Below, piece by piece: positions 26,582-36,146 of a DNA stretch of 64,000 nt. Positions within the stretch are counted from its first letter, which is position 1. Each line of letters starts with the position of its first letter. Under the pieces are notes generated by a model, which saw only the letters and a list, made by a program, of their open reading frames with translations, was not told the DNA's origin and searched no databases. The position numbers and the translations under genes were made by a program. Origin of the DNA: Paenibacillus xylanexedens (GTDB taxonomy: Bacteria; Bacillota; Bacilli; Paenibacillales; Paenibacillaceae); assembly GCF_001908275.1 (NCBI RefSeq), contig NZ_CP018620.1, forward strand, positions 3,596,001 through 3,660,000, given 5' to 3'.

Positions 26582-28098
26582 GCCAACCGGGAGTTATGGA
26601 TACTACGGTCAAAGAACGTGCCGGACTGGCCTTGAACGATGATTTTCTGCGTAAAGCGGTCAAATTCACGACAGAACGATTGCGTAACGGAAAGAAGTCT
26701 GCCTCAGAAGAACATGGGAATTGGGATGAATGGCGGGAGCGTGGCCGTCAGATTCGTCTGCATACGATTGCGTATTTGGATTATTATCTGAATGAATTTG
26801 TGAATAATGCCCGAGCGAACGGGGTTCATATTCATTTTGCAGATACATCGGTGGAAGCAGCGGCGATTGCGCTGGATATTGCGGCGCACAAGCAGGCTTC
26901 TACGGTGGTGAAGTCCAAATCGATGGTGTCGGAGGAAGTGCACCTGAATCATGTATTGGAGTCGGCGGGCATTGAAGCCATTGAGACCGATCTGGGTGAA
27001 TACATCATACAGTTGGCAGGTGAAGCCCCTTCTCATATTGTCATTCCAGCCATCCATAAGAACCGCTACCAGATTGCAGAGTTGTTATCGAAGGAAGCGG
27101 GTGAAATTCTGGAGCCGGACACAACGGTACTTGCCGGATTTGTTCGCAAAAAGTTGCGCGAGAAGTTCCTCGAAGCAGATATCGGCATGACCGGCTGCAA
27201 TTTTGCGATTGCAGAGACAGGTTCCATGGTTTTGTTCGAAAATGAAGGTAATGCCCGTATGGTATCCACTGTTCCAAAAACGCAGATTACACTGATGGGC
27301 ATGGAGCGGATCATCCCGTCGTGGACGGATCTGGAGGTCATGGCAACCTTGTTGCCACGCTCTGCAACAGGTCAGAAACTCACGATGTACATGTCAGGCA
27401 TCACAGGTCCTCGCCGTACAGCGGATGCGGATGGGCCGGATGAAATGCACATTATTATCGTAGATAACGGTCGATCCCTTCAGCTCGGTGATCCTGAATT
27501 CCAGGAGCTGCTGAATTGTATTCGCTGTGGTGCTTGTCTGAATGCTTGCCCGGTATATCGCCATATTGGAGGTCATGCCTACGGTGGAACATACAGTGGT
27601 CCGATTGGCGCGGTACTGACACCTGCACTCAATGGCAACATTGATGAATGGAACGATATTGCGGGTGCTTCGAGTCTGTGCGGGGCCTGCTATGAAGCAT
27701 GTCCGGTCAAAATTCCGCTGCATGATATGCTCGTTTATTTACGCAGGCGTAAAGTGGAAGACGGCCATGGAAACAAAATGGAAAGCATGGGTATGAAGGG
27801 TTTTGCCGCCGTGGTTTCCAATTCCAAACGTTTCAGTGCGGCCATACGTCTGGGACAGATTGGGCAGAAGGCAGTTGTACGCAACAACGGCATTACTCTC
27901 AAGCTGGGTCCACTCAAAGGCTGGAACAAGTATCGGGTTGCGCCAAGCCTCGCCAAGAAATCCTTCCGGCAACAATGGAACAAACTGGATCAGGAACTGA
28001 ACCAGGAGCAACCGGCCATGGATTCTTCCGTTCGCAGTCGCATGGAGCAGATTATTCGTGAACGAGAAGAGGGGGAGGGTACTAAGCATGGTCACTGA
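26578..28098 (+). CDS. lutB: L-lactate utilization iron-sulfur protein LutB
   Basis: 506 residues. An N-terminal LUD domain (ETGSMVLFENEGNARM) is followed by a two-cluster ferredoxin module (CIRCGACLNACPVYR; CGACYEACPVKIP) and a C-terminal DUF3390-like region. It is the central electron-transfer subunit of lactate oxidation. ATG 26578 overlaps the lutA stop (ATGA), and its own end overlaps lutC by 11 bp, so the three are tightly coupled. Confidence 0.95.
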   Translation: MSQPGVMDTTVKERAGLALNDDFLRKAVKFTTERLRNGKKSASEEHGNWDEWRERGRQIRLHTIAYLDYYLNEFVNNARANGVHIHFADTSVEAAAIALDIAAHKQASTVVKSKSMVSEEVHLNHVLESAGIEAIETDLGEYIIQLAGEAPSHIVIPAIHKNRYQIAELLSKEAGEILEPDTTVLAGFVRKKLREKFLEADIGMTGCNFAIAETGSMVLFENEGNARMVSTVPKTQITLMGMERIIPSWTDLEVMATLLPRSATGQKLTMYMSGITGPRRTADADGPDEMHIIIVDNGRSLQLGDPEFQELLNCIRCGACLNACPVYRHIGGHAYGGTYSGPIGAVLTPALNGNIDEWNDIAGASSLCGACYEACPVKIPLHDMLVYLRRRKVEDGHGNKMESMGMKGFAAVVSNSKRFSAAIRLGQIGQKAVVRNNGITLKLGPLKGWNKYRVAPSLAKKSFRQQWNKLDQELNQEQPAMDSSVRSRMEQIIREREEGEGTKHGH

Positions 28099-28813
28099 AC
28101 ATCAGCAATGGCTTGCACAATTGGAGAAGAAGTCCATGGAGAAACAGGAGCAGTTCATGAATGACATTGCTTCGAAATTGAGAAGACCAAGGCAACGCCA
28201 TGCGCCGACCCAACCCTTTCGGGGAGCACCTGACTTTTGGACTGAATTGGAATGGGATGAAGAGAAGCGTATTCAAGCATTTACCGATAACTTTGTAAGT
28301 GTAGGCGCACACATTGCCCGGGTTCAGAACATGGAGGAAGTATCTCAATTTATAGCCAACAAATCTCATGAACTGAGTGCCAAGTATATCATTCGTCAGA
28401 ATGAACAGGCGTTACAGGATCTCGGATTGGAAGAGCAGCTTCCGGATGTACAGATCTCAGTGTGGAATAGTCAGGCGGATGAGAACTGGAAGGCTCGGGC
28501 AGCTGAGGCTGATATCGGTGTGGTTATGGCGGATTATGCAACAGCATACACAGGCTCGGTCACTGTTCTTTCTTCACCGGAAAAAGGTCGTTCGGTCAGT
28601 CTCTTGCCTACGGTACTCATCATCATTATTCCAGTGGATCGACTGTACACCAGACTGGGTGAGACGCTGGATCGATTTGATGAAGTGGGAAGAGAGAATC
28701 TTCCGGCAGGCATCCACTTTATTTCCGGGCCAAGCCGCTCTTCCGATATTGAAAATGATTTAACCATTGGGGTACACGGACCAGGCATTGTATATGGTTT
28801 AATAATGGGTTAA
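28088..28813 (+). CDS. lutC: Lactate utilization protein LutC
   Basis: 241 residues from ATG 28088 behind GGGGGAGGG; the longer frame has no better start. LUD-domain signatures are AAEADIGVVMADYA and ISGPSRSSDIENDL with the end GVHGPG. Together with LutA and LutB it forms the cytosolic lactate oxidising system. It is the last gene before a strong terminator. Confidence 0.93.
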   Translation: MVTEHQQWLAQLEKKSMEKQEQFMNDIASKLRRPRQRHAPTQPFRGAPDFWTELEWDEEKRIQAFTDNFVSVGAHIARVQNMEEVSQFIANKSHELSAKYIIRQNEQALQDLGLEEQLPDVQISVWNSQADENWKARAAEADIGVVMADYATAYTGSVTVLSSPEKGRSVSLLPTVLIIIIPVDRLYTRLGETLDRFDEVGRENLPAGIHFISGPSRSSDIENDLTIGVHGPGIVYGLIMG

Positions 28814-28850
28814 CGATGTGTTGAGCGTGATGGCACATCATGATTTTGAT

Positions 28851-28900
28851 AACTGTCCGAGATGCAGTATTTGACTGCAGAGGGCAGTTTTTTATTTTTT
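28851..28900 (+). terminator. Terminator after lutC
   Basis: AACTGTCC pairs with GGGCAGTT, with an inner TGCAGT/ACTGCA stem, followed by TTTTTT. Confidence 0.85.
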
Positions 28901-29028
28901 TTGCTATAGTTAAAAGCTATTAAAATTATATTAATTATATATTTCACCTATTAATGATGGAGGTGTATAATCCATCTCAAGAGAGAATTCATATGAGATA
29001 CAAAAGAGAAAGAGGAGGAGAAGTACAG

Positions 29029-29583
29029 ATGAGTATATTTTCTTACCAAGTTCCGTTTATGGAGGGACACGAGGGTGAATTTTCTGCTTTTAAAGGGAAG
29101 GTGCTACTTATTGTGAATACAGCAAGTCGGTGCAGCTACTCCCGTCAATTCAGTGAACTTCAGCAGATGTATGAGAAATATGGTGATCTGGGGCTGGAGA
29201 TTCTGGCGTTCCCGTGCAACCAGTTTAACGACAAAGAACCTGGCAGTAGCGCTGAGGTAGCCGAGTATTGCAGAAGTCAATTTCAGATATCCTTTCCGAT
29301 CCTCGAGAAGGTTGAGGTTGTGGGGCAATCGATGCATCCATTGTTCCGTTATCTGATTGAAGAAGCGCCATTTCAAGGTTATGATCTGGACACGAAGCAA
29401 GGTCAGTGGATGGACACTTTTGTGAAGGAGAAGCATCCAGAATTGTACCAAGGAGACGGGATCAAATGGAATTTCACCAAATTCCTGATTGACCGCAGTG
29501 GAAACGTCCATGGCCGTTATGAAACGACAGTTGCTCCATTAGAGATGGAGTCCGCTATTCAGATTCTGTTAAAGAAATCATAA
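29029..29583 (+). CDS. Glutathione peroxidase-family thiol peroxidase
   Basis: 184 residues from ATG 29029 behind AGAGGAGGAG; upstream in-frame ATGs lack a ribosome site. The peroxidatic Cys is in NTASRCSYS, the resolving-Cys and Gln region is FPCNQF, and the Trp-Asn site is KWNFTKFLID. Bacterial members of this type reduce peroxides with thioredoxin rather than glutathione. The sequence around the catalytic Cys (CSYS rather than CGFT) and an insert around DTKQGQWMD differ from the commonest form. Confidence 0.9.
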   Translation: MSIFSYQVPFMEGHEGEFSAFKGKVLLIVNTASRCSYSRQFSELQQMYEKYGDLGLEILAFPCNQFNDKEPGSSAEVAEYCRSQFQISFPILEKVEVVGQSMHPLFRYLIEEAPFQGYDLDTKQGQWMDTFVKEKHPELYQGDGIKWNFTKFLIDRSGNVHGRYETTVAPLEMESAIQILLKKS

Positions 29584-29694
29584 GTATATCGTAATCCCTG
29601 TCCTGAGGTCCTATGACTTTGGGACTGTTGAAGATTAGAACTGGAAATGTTAGGGTAAAAGAAGATAACGAAGTCCTCCATTTTTTTTAATCAA

Positions 29695-29723
29695 AAATGA
29701 CCAATATACCATTCTGGTCATTT
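29695..29723. promoter_or_regulatory. Inverted repeat upstream of the P450 gene, candidate operator
   Basis: AAATGACCA and TGGTCATTT are perfect inverted repeats separated by 11 bp, ~160 bp before the P450 start. No T tract follows the right arm, so a terminator is unlikely. CYP102-type genes are commonly controlled by TetR-family repressors that release fatty acids (BM3R1, FatR); this could be such a site. No repressor gene is adjacent. Confidence 0.45.
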
Positions 29724-29881
29724 AGTTCTTTGATGGTTTTATCGTTATCTGGATGAAATATGAAAATGTGCAAAAAATAACTTGAATCTGTTGATCTGAA
29801 GAGTAAGTGTAATCGGGTCTGTAAATCCAGTCATTATTTTTAGTTGTAGAACTCTTAACTTGGAAAGAAGGAGTGAGCGTC

Positions 29882-32800
29882 ATGCCACCAATTTCAGTGC
29901 CTCAACCAAAAACATTTGGCCCACTGGGCAATTTGCCGCAATTGAACTTTGAAGAGCCGGTGCAATCCTTGGTGAAACTGGCTGAAGAATATGGACCGAT
30001 CTTTCGTATGGAGTACCCCGGGCGAAGTGAATTGTATATTTCCGGTCACGAACTGGTCGCCGAGGTAACAGATGAATCCAAATTCGACAAACGTGTGTGG
30101 GCACCCCTTGCGAAGGTTCGTGCTTTTGCAGGAGATGGACTATTTACGAGTTGGACCGAGGAGCCGAATTGGAAAAAAGCCCATAACGTACTGCTGCCAA
30201 GTTTCAGTCAACGTGCCATGCAGGGATATCACAACAAAATGATTGATCTGGCTGTGCAGCTGGTTCAGAAATGGTCACGATTGAACCCGGATGAGACGGT
30301 TAACGTCCCGGATGATATGACACGTCTTACGCTCGACACGATTGGCCTGTGTGGGTTCAACTATCGGTTTAACAGCTTCTATCGGGAAGAACCTCATCCA
30401 TTCATTACGAGCATGGTTCGTGCGTTGGATGAATCCATGAGTTCATTGCAACGACTGCGTCTGCAAGACAAGCTGATGATCACCAAAAAGAAACAGTTTG
30501 AACAGGATATCCGTTCCATGTTCTCTTTGGTGGATCACATTATTGCCGAACGCAAAGAGAAACCGCAGGAAGGCGCAGATGATCTGTTGTCCCACATGCT
30601 CAGCGGCAAGGACCCGGAGACAGGAGAAACGCTGGATGATGAGAACATCCGTTATCAGATTATTACATTCCTGATTGCTGGACATGAGACCACAAGTGGA
30701 CTGTTATCCTTCGCCGTTTATTATCTGATGAAGAACCCGGATACGCTGGCTAAAGCCCAAGCTGAGGTGGATCAGATACTGAAAGATCCGGTTCCCACGT
30801 ACAACCAGGTTCGCAATCTGAAGTACGTTCGTATGGTTTTGAATGAAGCATTGCGCTTATGGCCTACGGCCCCGGCATTTTCTCTGTATGCAAAAGAGGA
30901 CACGGTACTTGCGGGTCAATATCCTTTGCAAAAAGGAGACAGCGTCAGTGTACTTATTCCCAAGCTGCATCGCGACCGCGAAGCATGGGGAGACGACGTA
31001 GAGGAATTCCGCCCGGAACGGTTCGAAGATCCGAGCAAAGTGCCGCATGATGCCTATAAACCTTTTGGTAACGGTCAACGGGCCTGTATTGGTCAGCAGT
31101 TTGCACTTCAGGAAGCAACGCTGGTACTGGGCATGGTGTTGAAGCATTTTGACTTCATAGATCATTCTGATTATCAGTTAAAGGTGAAAGAAACGCTGAC
31201 GCTCAAACCGGATAACTTCACAATTCGTGTACGTGCGCGTGGGGGGCAACCAGTCATGGCCGTTCCGGGTGTAGCGGTAGAAGAACCAAAGCCGGTTGCC
31301 AAAAGAACGGAGCCGGATGCGGCGAATGCCCACCACACACCGATGCTAGTTCTGTACGGTTCCAATCTGGGTACCGCTGAAGGCATTGCTCGTGAAATTG
31401 CGGATACTGCCAGATATCAGGGTTTCCGGAGTGAGGTCGCTGCGCTGGATGATCGTGTTGGCAAACTGCCAAAGGAGGGCGCCGTCATTATTGTCAGTGC
31501 ATCCTATAACGGTCAGCCGCCAAGTAATGCCAAGATGTTTGTCGAGTGGATTGAACATGCGGATGCCAATGAATTCAAAGGTGTGCGTTTCGTCGTTCTT
31601 GGATGCGGTGACCACAACTGGGCCAGCACCTATCAGCGTATTCCGCGTTTAATAGATGAACAGTTATCTTCCAGAGGAGCAGAGCGGTTATCACCGCTGG
31701 GTGAGTCAGATGCCAGCGGTGATTTTGAGAAACAGGTGGAGGATTGGACAGAGCAATTATGGCCGGATCTCGCACGAACGATGGGACTGAAACTGAACAC
31801 AAGCTCCAATAGCGAACGCAGTTCACTGTCTGTACAGTTTGTCAGCGGGCTCGCCGTAACACCGCTTGCGGATACGTATGATGCACATGTGGCAGAAGTA
31901 CTTGAGAACAGGGAGCTTCACGACGCGGGAAGTGAACGAAGCACACGTCACCTGGAGATCAAATTGCCTGAAGGCATAACCTACAAGGAAGGCGATCACC
32001 TGGGCATTCTGCCGCAGAACCCACCGGAGCTGGTGGAACGTGTACTTCGTCGTTATGGATTCACCGGAACGGAGCATCTCGTTCTGGATGCATCCGGTCG
32101 CAGTGCCGCGCATCTGCCGCTGCATCAACCGGTGAACCTCTATGATCTGCTCAGTCATAGCGTTGAGCTTCAGGAGGCGACGACTCGTGCGCAGTTGAGA
32201 GAAATGGCAGCATACACCGTATGTCCACCGCATAAGAAAGAACTTGAAGCGCTGCTTGATGAATCTGTGTATATGGATGAAGTGCGGAATAAACGGATCT
32301 CCATGCTGGATTATCTGGTGAAATATGAGGCATGTGAACTGCCGTTTGAGCGTTTCCTTGAATTATTGCCTTCACTAAAAGCCAGATATTATTCGATCTC
32401 CAGTTCACCGCGTGTTCAGCCCGATCAAGCGAGTATTACGGTCAGTGTTGTGCGCGCCCCAGCATGGAGTGGACAGGGAGAATACAAAGGCATTGCGTCC
32501 AACTATCTGGCTAACCTGAAACCGGGTGACGAGATCGTCATGTTCACGCGGACACCGGAATCCGGGTTCCAACTGCCGGAGGATGCACAGGTTCCCGTTA
32601 TCATGGTAGGTCCGGGTACAGGTGTTGCTCCATTCCGAGGTTTCTTGCAGGCAAGGCACGTATTGAAGGAACAAGGTCGTGAGGTTGGCGAAGCCCACCT
32701 GTACTTTGGATGCCGGAATCCCGAGCATGATTATCTGTACAAAAATGAATTGGAAGCAGCCCAGCAAGAAGGGCTTGTGAAACTTCATACGGCCTTCTCC

Positions 32801-33055
32801 CGTGTAGACGGGGAGGAGAAATGTTATGTACAGCATCTGATGAGAGACGATGCCCGTCATCTGATTCCTTTGTTTGAAGAGGGTGCGCATCTGTATATCT
32901 GCGGTGATGGCAGCAAGATGGCACCTGATGTGGAAGCCACACTCCAGCAGGCATACGCTGATATACATGGCAAATCCGCGAAGCAAGCAGAAGATTGGCT
33001 TAATCAGCTTCAGCAGGAAGGTCGTTATGCCAAGGATGTATGGACAGGCATCTGA
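29882..33055 (+). CDS. Self-sufficient cytochrome P450/NADPH-P450 reductase (CYP102 family)
   Basis: Fatty-acid hydroxylase fused to its reductase, 1057 residues from ATG 29882 (AAGGAG eight bases upstream; GTG at 29873 is less likely). The P450 part (about 1-460) resembles BM3, with [10 protein letters not shown] at the substrate channel, the I-helix AGHETTS, ExxR in NEALRLW and the heme Cys in [10 protein letters not shown]. The FMN domain (about 480-630) begins [14 protein letters not shown]. The FAD/NADPH domain (about 670-1057) has [21 protein letters not shown] and the C-terminal VWTGI. It is cytosolic and monocistronic, with a terminator. Confidence 0.96.
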   Translation: MPPISVPQPKTFGPLGNLPQLNFEEPVQSLVKLAEEYGPIFRMEYPGRSELYISGHELVAEVTDESKFDKRVWAPLAKVRAFAGDGLFTSWTEEPNWKKAHNVLLPSFSQRAMQGYHNKMIDLAVQLVQKWSRLNPDETVNVPDDMTRLTLDTIGLCGFNYRFNSFYREEPHPFITSMVRALDESMSSLQRLRLQDKLMITKKKQFEQDIRSMFSLVDHIIAERKEKPQEGADDLLSHMLSGKDPETGETLDDENIRYQIITFLIAGHETTSGLLSFAVYYLMKNPDTLAKAQAEVDQILKDPVPTYNQVRNLKYVRMVLNEALRLWPTAPAFSLYAKEDTVLAGQYPLQKGDSVSVLIPKLHRDREAWGDDVEEFRPERFEDPSKVPHDAYKPFGNGQRACIGQQFALQEATLVLGMVLKHFDFIDHSDYQLKVKETLTLKPDNFTIRVRARGGQPVMAVPGVAVEEPKPVAKRTEPDAANAHHTPMLVLYGSNLGTAEGIAREIADTARYQGFRSEVAALDDRVGKLPKEGAVIIVSASYNGQPPSNAKMFVEWIEHADANEFKGVRFVVLGCGDHNWASTYQRIPRLIDEQLSSRGAERLSPLGESDASGDFEKQVEDWTEQLWPDLARTMGLKLNTSSNSERSSLSVQFVSGLAVTPLADTYDAHVAEVLENRELHDAGSERSTRHLEIKLPEGITYKEGDHLGILPQNPPELVERVLRRYGFTGTEHLVLDASGRSAAHLPLHQPVNLYDLLSHSVELQEATTRAQLREMAAYTVCPPHKKELEALLDESVYMDEVRNKRISMLDYLVKYEACELPFERFLELLPSLKARYYSISSSPRVQPDQASITVSVVRAPAWSGQGEYKGIASNYLANLKPGDEIVMFTRTPESGFQLPEDAQVPVIMVGPGTGVAPFRGFLQARHVLKEQGREVGEAHLYFGCRNPEHDYLYKNELEAAQQEGLVKLHTAFSRVDGEEKCYVQHLMRDDARHLIPLFEEGAHLYICGDGSKMAPDVEATLQQAYADIHGKSAKQAEDWLNQLQQEGRYAKDVWTGI

Positions 33056-33095
33056 TGTACACATGTGAAGGGTCAGCTTGATCCGTAACTGGCTG

Positions 33096-33137
33096 AGCGG
33101 TGAGATACAGAAGCAGTTCTGTTCTCACCGCTTTTTG
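33096..33137 (+). terminator. Terminator after the P450 gene
   Basis: AGCGGTGAGA and TCTCACCGCT are perfectly complementary ten-base arms, followed by TTTTT. Confidence 0.9.
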
Positions 33138-33254
33138 ACATAAAATGATTCTTCAGCAGATAAGTGGTTGCATGGGTTATAATTATATATTGGAAGGGAG
33201 CACCCGTATGCAGACATTTGGGAACCATTGTATGGCTTGCGAAAAGAACCAGCT

Positions 33255-33677
33255 TTACTTCCGCCTACAAGGCCGTTTCAGGTTTTTTCTTCCGGTGGTT
33301 GGCCGATAGATCGACTCGACGCTGGAGAGAGGAAATAATATACGGGAAGGGACTCTGCCTTTTCCCTGGAGTTCAAGATAATCCAGTCCCACGCCCACAA
33401 GTCTGATATTGTTAAATGCATTCCTGGAAGGGAAAGTCGTACGGATTCCCACTCTGACGCCTCGCCGTGTTCGAGGAATATCAAATACCCGAATGGAATT
33501 CAGACTGAGTGGAATGAATAACTGCCGGTTTACTTTGATAAACTGCCTTGGATAGACACGACGAATACGTCCCGGTTCCAACCCGGAGAGTGGAGTATTC
33601 AGTTCTGCAAGGTGCCCCTGGAGTTCTGCCAGGCGCTGCTGAAGTGTTTTTCCAGTATGGAGATGCTGCCAGCTCAT
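33255..33677 (-). CDS. Conserved-looking small protein of unknown function
   Basis: 140 residues from the ATG at 33677, which has GGAGGAATA just upstream. No signal peptide or membrane segment. The N-terminal third is helical and Leu/Gln rich (LQQRLAELQGHLAEL). The rest is beta rich and basic, ending in a DYLELQG, RILFPLSSVESIYRP pattern that recalls Sm-like or spore-coat barrel domains such as DUF2642; this likeness is weak. It stands alone between two plus-strand genes. Confidence 0.65.
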   Translation of the reverse strand: MSWQHLHTGKTLQQRLAELQGHLAELNTPLSGLEPGRIRRVYPRQFIKVNRQLFIPLSLNSIRVFDIPRTRRGVRVGIRTTFPSRNAFNNIRLVGVGLDYLELQGKGRVPSRILFPLSSVESIYRPTTGRKNLKRPCRRK

Positions 33678-33800
33678 AAGTATTCCTCCGTTCGCCATTT
33701 GTACCTAGTATATGAAGGAACGGGGTAGGAAGGTGTACGTTTGATAGCCCATGTTCGTTAAGGCTAACGGGGTTTCTTTTATAATAGAGGAGTGATTCAC

Positions 33801-34145
33801 ATGATCGTAGAAATGTATAAAGACCTCATTAAGGATGAGCGTGGCAATTATTATCTGGCAGTACAGATGGATGGCAATGAGCTTACGCTCGTTAATGCAT
33901 TCGTTGAAGCGGCATTCACGCCTGAACTGATCTACAATGAAGAGTTCCGTGCCAAACATAAAGAGATGGAAGGCGGGTTTGTAGGCAAAATTGCGATGGA
34001 CCTGTTAAGGCATGATGTGGTCATGGGGATGAAGCAAATCGACCGCAAACTGTTGAACTTGTCGGATGTGGAACAGCATTTCACGGTAAATTATATTGAT
34101 ACGATTGAATTTTATCGTCACCCGGCGTGGAACCGTAAGGTGTAA
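33801..34145 (+). CDS. Small protein of unknown function
   Basis: 114 residues from ATG 33801 (AGAGGAG eight bases upstream; GTG 33792 also in frame). It is acidic at the N-terminus, with no signal peptide or membrane segment. Mixed alpha/beta patterns include VEMYKDLIKDERGNYYLAVQ and VVMGMKQIDRKLLNL. I do not recognise the family. It ends in a shared terminator. Confidence 0.7.
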   Translation: MIVEMYKDLIKDERGNYYLAVQMDGNELTLVNAFVEAAFTPELIYNEEFRAKHKEMEGGFVGKIAMDLLRHDVVMGMKQIDRKLLNLSDVEQHFTVNYIDTIEFYRHPAWNRKV

Positions 34146-34260
34146 GGTGAAACTCATCTCCTCTGTAACCAGAGAGAGAATGATTTCCGAAGTGGTAGTC
34201 AATTTTTCTATCTTGTGTCCTTATGAATAAGAAATAAAGAGATGTAAACCCGCAAAAGGG

Positions 34261-34308
34261 AAAAGCGCAAGTGCAGGGGCAGTAAACCTCCGCAACTTGC
34301 GCTTTTTG
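34261..34308. terminator. Bidirectional terminator
   Basis: AAGCGCAAGT (34263-34272) and ACTTGCGCTT (34295-34304) are perfectly complementary. TTTTT lies on the plus side and an A run on the other side gives T on the minus strand. It serves the small plus-strand gene and the leftward glycosidase gene. Confidence 0.9.
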
Positions 34309-34319
34309 CATACAAACAA

Positions 34320-35975
34320 TTAACGATACGTAGGATAGATGATGCCAATATCGCGCTCGGTGCTCAAATTTCCATCAGCATAACGCTGCATTTCATTTCC
34401 TTTGACCCGAATCGGAATGCGCTCTCCTTGATAGTAAAGCTTCCCCTCGACGGTGCGAACGCTCATTCCAATGATGCCTTTCAGATGTCCACTATGATCC
34501 GTCACCAGTCGAATCCCTGACGGGCCGTCCAGATGAACCTTGCCTTCCAGATATACCGTCATGCGATCAGGCGTGTTGACCAATTCATATCCTAATCCGT
34601 TGATTTTTCGGCTATAAGCCGTGTTACCAGATACGATCTCGCCATGATCCATATCGATGGGGAGCAGTCCGGTAAACCAAAGCTGATTCGATCCAACAGG
34701 CATAATTCCGCATAATCGCTCCACATAATCAAGGAGACAGAGGATGGAGGGCGAGTACGTCTCGGTAAAACCTTGTTTTCCCGTCCATGGGCTTAGTACC
34801 TGACTAAATCGCTTATCTTTGGATAGAGCGGACAAGATTGGTTGCATTACCCAGGTTAGCTCCACATATCGATGATGATACTCGAATGCGTGTGGCGCCC
34901 GAATCAAACTCAGGAAATTGGATGCCCCTCCCCAGCTGTTATAGGAGGAAAAGGGATCGAATCTGGGATCATCCATTGAGATCGATGTAAACGGGTATTT
35001 AGCGAAAAACTTGCTTGTATTTAACAGGTACCGACGCAGTAGGTTATCGAATAATTCACGGTCGCCCACCTCGCAGGCCATTACGCGGAGCAACACATCA
35101 GATTGGACTCTGACCAATTCGTCATTGCGATCCCGATCATAGAAGAACATATCCTGTTCGTCGTAACAATAACGGAAAAGACTTTCCAGGCTAGACTCGG
35201 CTTTTGCTTTCCAATCCGTTCCCGATACTCCCAGTTCTTCAGCCATACGGGACAGATACATGCGCTGACAATAGATATTGGCGGTCAGATCCGGTGCCAG
35301 AAAAGGCAGAATCGGAGAATCCGGATGATAGGCAGAAGCATCATTCATATAAGGTGTATCCGGAGTATGCCAGAAACGCGGGGATAAGTCATGTCCGGTG
35401 TCAAACGTACTGAAGGCCTCTACACAGCCAGTTCCTCGGGTATTACGGTTGTGTGCAATCCACTCATCGTAACGAACCATAGCCTTATACATCGTGTTCA
35501 GGAAAGGCGACTGCTTGCCATGATTGCTATGAAGCTGATAGTGGTTCCATACACTGCGTGCCAGTGGAGTGACCAACTGGATTTGCCGGAAAGAGGGCCC
35601 GTTTGCCGTGAGTTTATACGGGAACAATCCATCATCTCTTTGCTGCTTGGCAAATGCGAGGTACGTTGTTTCGGATACCGAAGGCAGCAGGCGAGACAGT
35701 AGCTCTGCATTGATGGTACCTGTGCTCTCTAACCAACATCCGAGATAGATGCCACCTTCTTGTAAAATAGGATTGCTGTCTCCTATGGGCAGGATGCAAG
35801 CAAGCAATTTCTCCACAGCTGCATAATACGTAGCTTCCATTTGACCGCCCGATGCCGCAAACCGGATACCCGACGCATGCCATTCTTGTAATAACTGCTG
35901 ATCTTCCGGTTTAACTGGCTGAACTTGATCCATCATCGAAATGTTGCGCAGCCGATTCAGTATCTCTTCTGTCAT
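34320..35975 (-). CDS. MGH1-like (alpha,alpha)6-barrel glycoside hydrolase
   Basis: 551 residues, no signal peptide. The pattern matches trehalase/GH63-related barrels: KQQRDDGLFPYKL, the catalytic-type GTGCVEAFSTFDTGHDLSPRFW, SSYNSWGGASNFLS and TETYSPSILCLLDY. The Asp in FDTGHD and the Glu in TETYSP are plausible acid and base. A C-terminal beta-sandwich domain (about 470-551) follows. It probably acts in the cytosol on imported oligosaccharides. AGGAGG precedes the ATG. A terminator between it and the oxidoreductase upstream means it uses its own promoter. Confidence 0.8.
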   Translation of the reverse strand: MTEEILNRLRNISMMDQVQPVKPEDQQLLQEWHASGIRFAASGGQMEATYYAAVEKLLACILPIGDSNPILQEGGIYLGCWLESTGTINAELLSRLLPSVSETTYLAFAKQQRDDGLFPYKLTANGPSFRQIQLVTPLARSVWNHYQLHSNHGKQSPFLNTMYKAMVRYDEWIAHNRNTRGTGCVEAFSTFDTGHDLSPRFWHTPDTPYMNDASAYHPDSPILPFLAPDLTANIYCQRMYLSRMAEELGVSGTDWKAKAESSLESLFRYCYDEQDMFFYDRDRNDELVRVQSDVLLRVMACEVGDRELFDNLLRRYLLNTSKFFAKYPFTSISMDDPRFDPFSSYNSWGGASNFLSLIRAPHAFEYHHRYVELTWVMQPILSALSKDKRFSQVLSPWTGKQGFTETYSPSILCLLDYVERLCGIMPVGSNQLWFTGLLPIDMDHGEIVSGNTAYSRKINGLGYELVNTPDRMTVYLEGKVHLDGPSGIRLVTDHSGHLKGIIGMSVRTVEGKLYYQGERIPIRVKGNEMQRYADGNLSTERDIGIIYPTYR

Positions 35976-36079
35976 ATGTTCCTCCTTGTAGCGTCTGCTT
36001 ATTGATTCGATTCAAAAATACGAACGGTCCCGTTATAGAAGTCGGAGACAGCTTGTGTGCAGATTAATGTTAAAAATAT

Positions 36080-36107
36080 AAAAAAAGACTGCGTGATATG
36101 CGCAGCC
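36080..36107 (-). terminator. Terminator of the Gfo/Idh/MocA gene (minus strand)
   Basis: Read on the minus strand, GGCTGCG pairs with CGCAGTC (one G-T) across a 7-base loop, followed by TTTTTTT. Confidence 0.8.
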
Positions 36108-36146
36108 TTTAAATGAAATTAATAATGTAGTGCAGACCTGGGAGAC

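Noticed and set aside
32405..33064. 219-codon minus-strand ORF in the P450 reductase region
   Set aside because: Antisense shadow of the FAD/NADPH domain; no ribosome site and Cys/His-rich nonsense composition.
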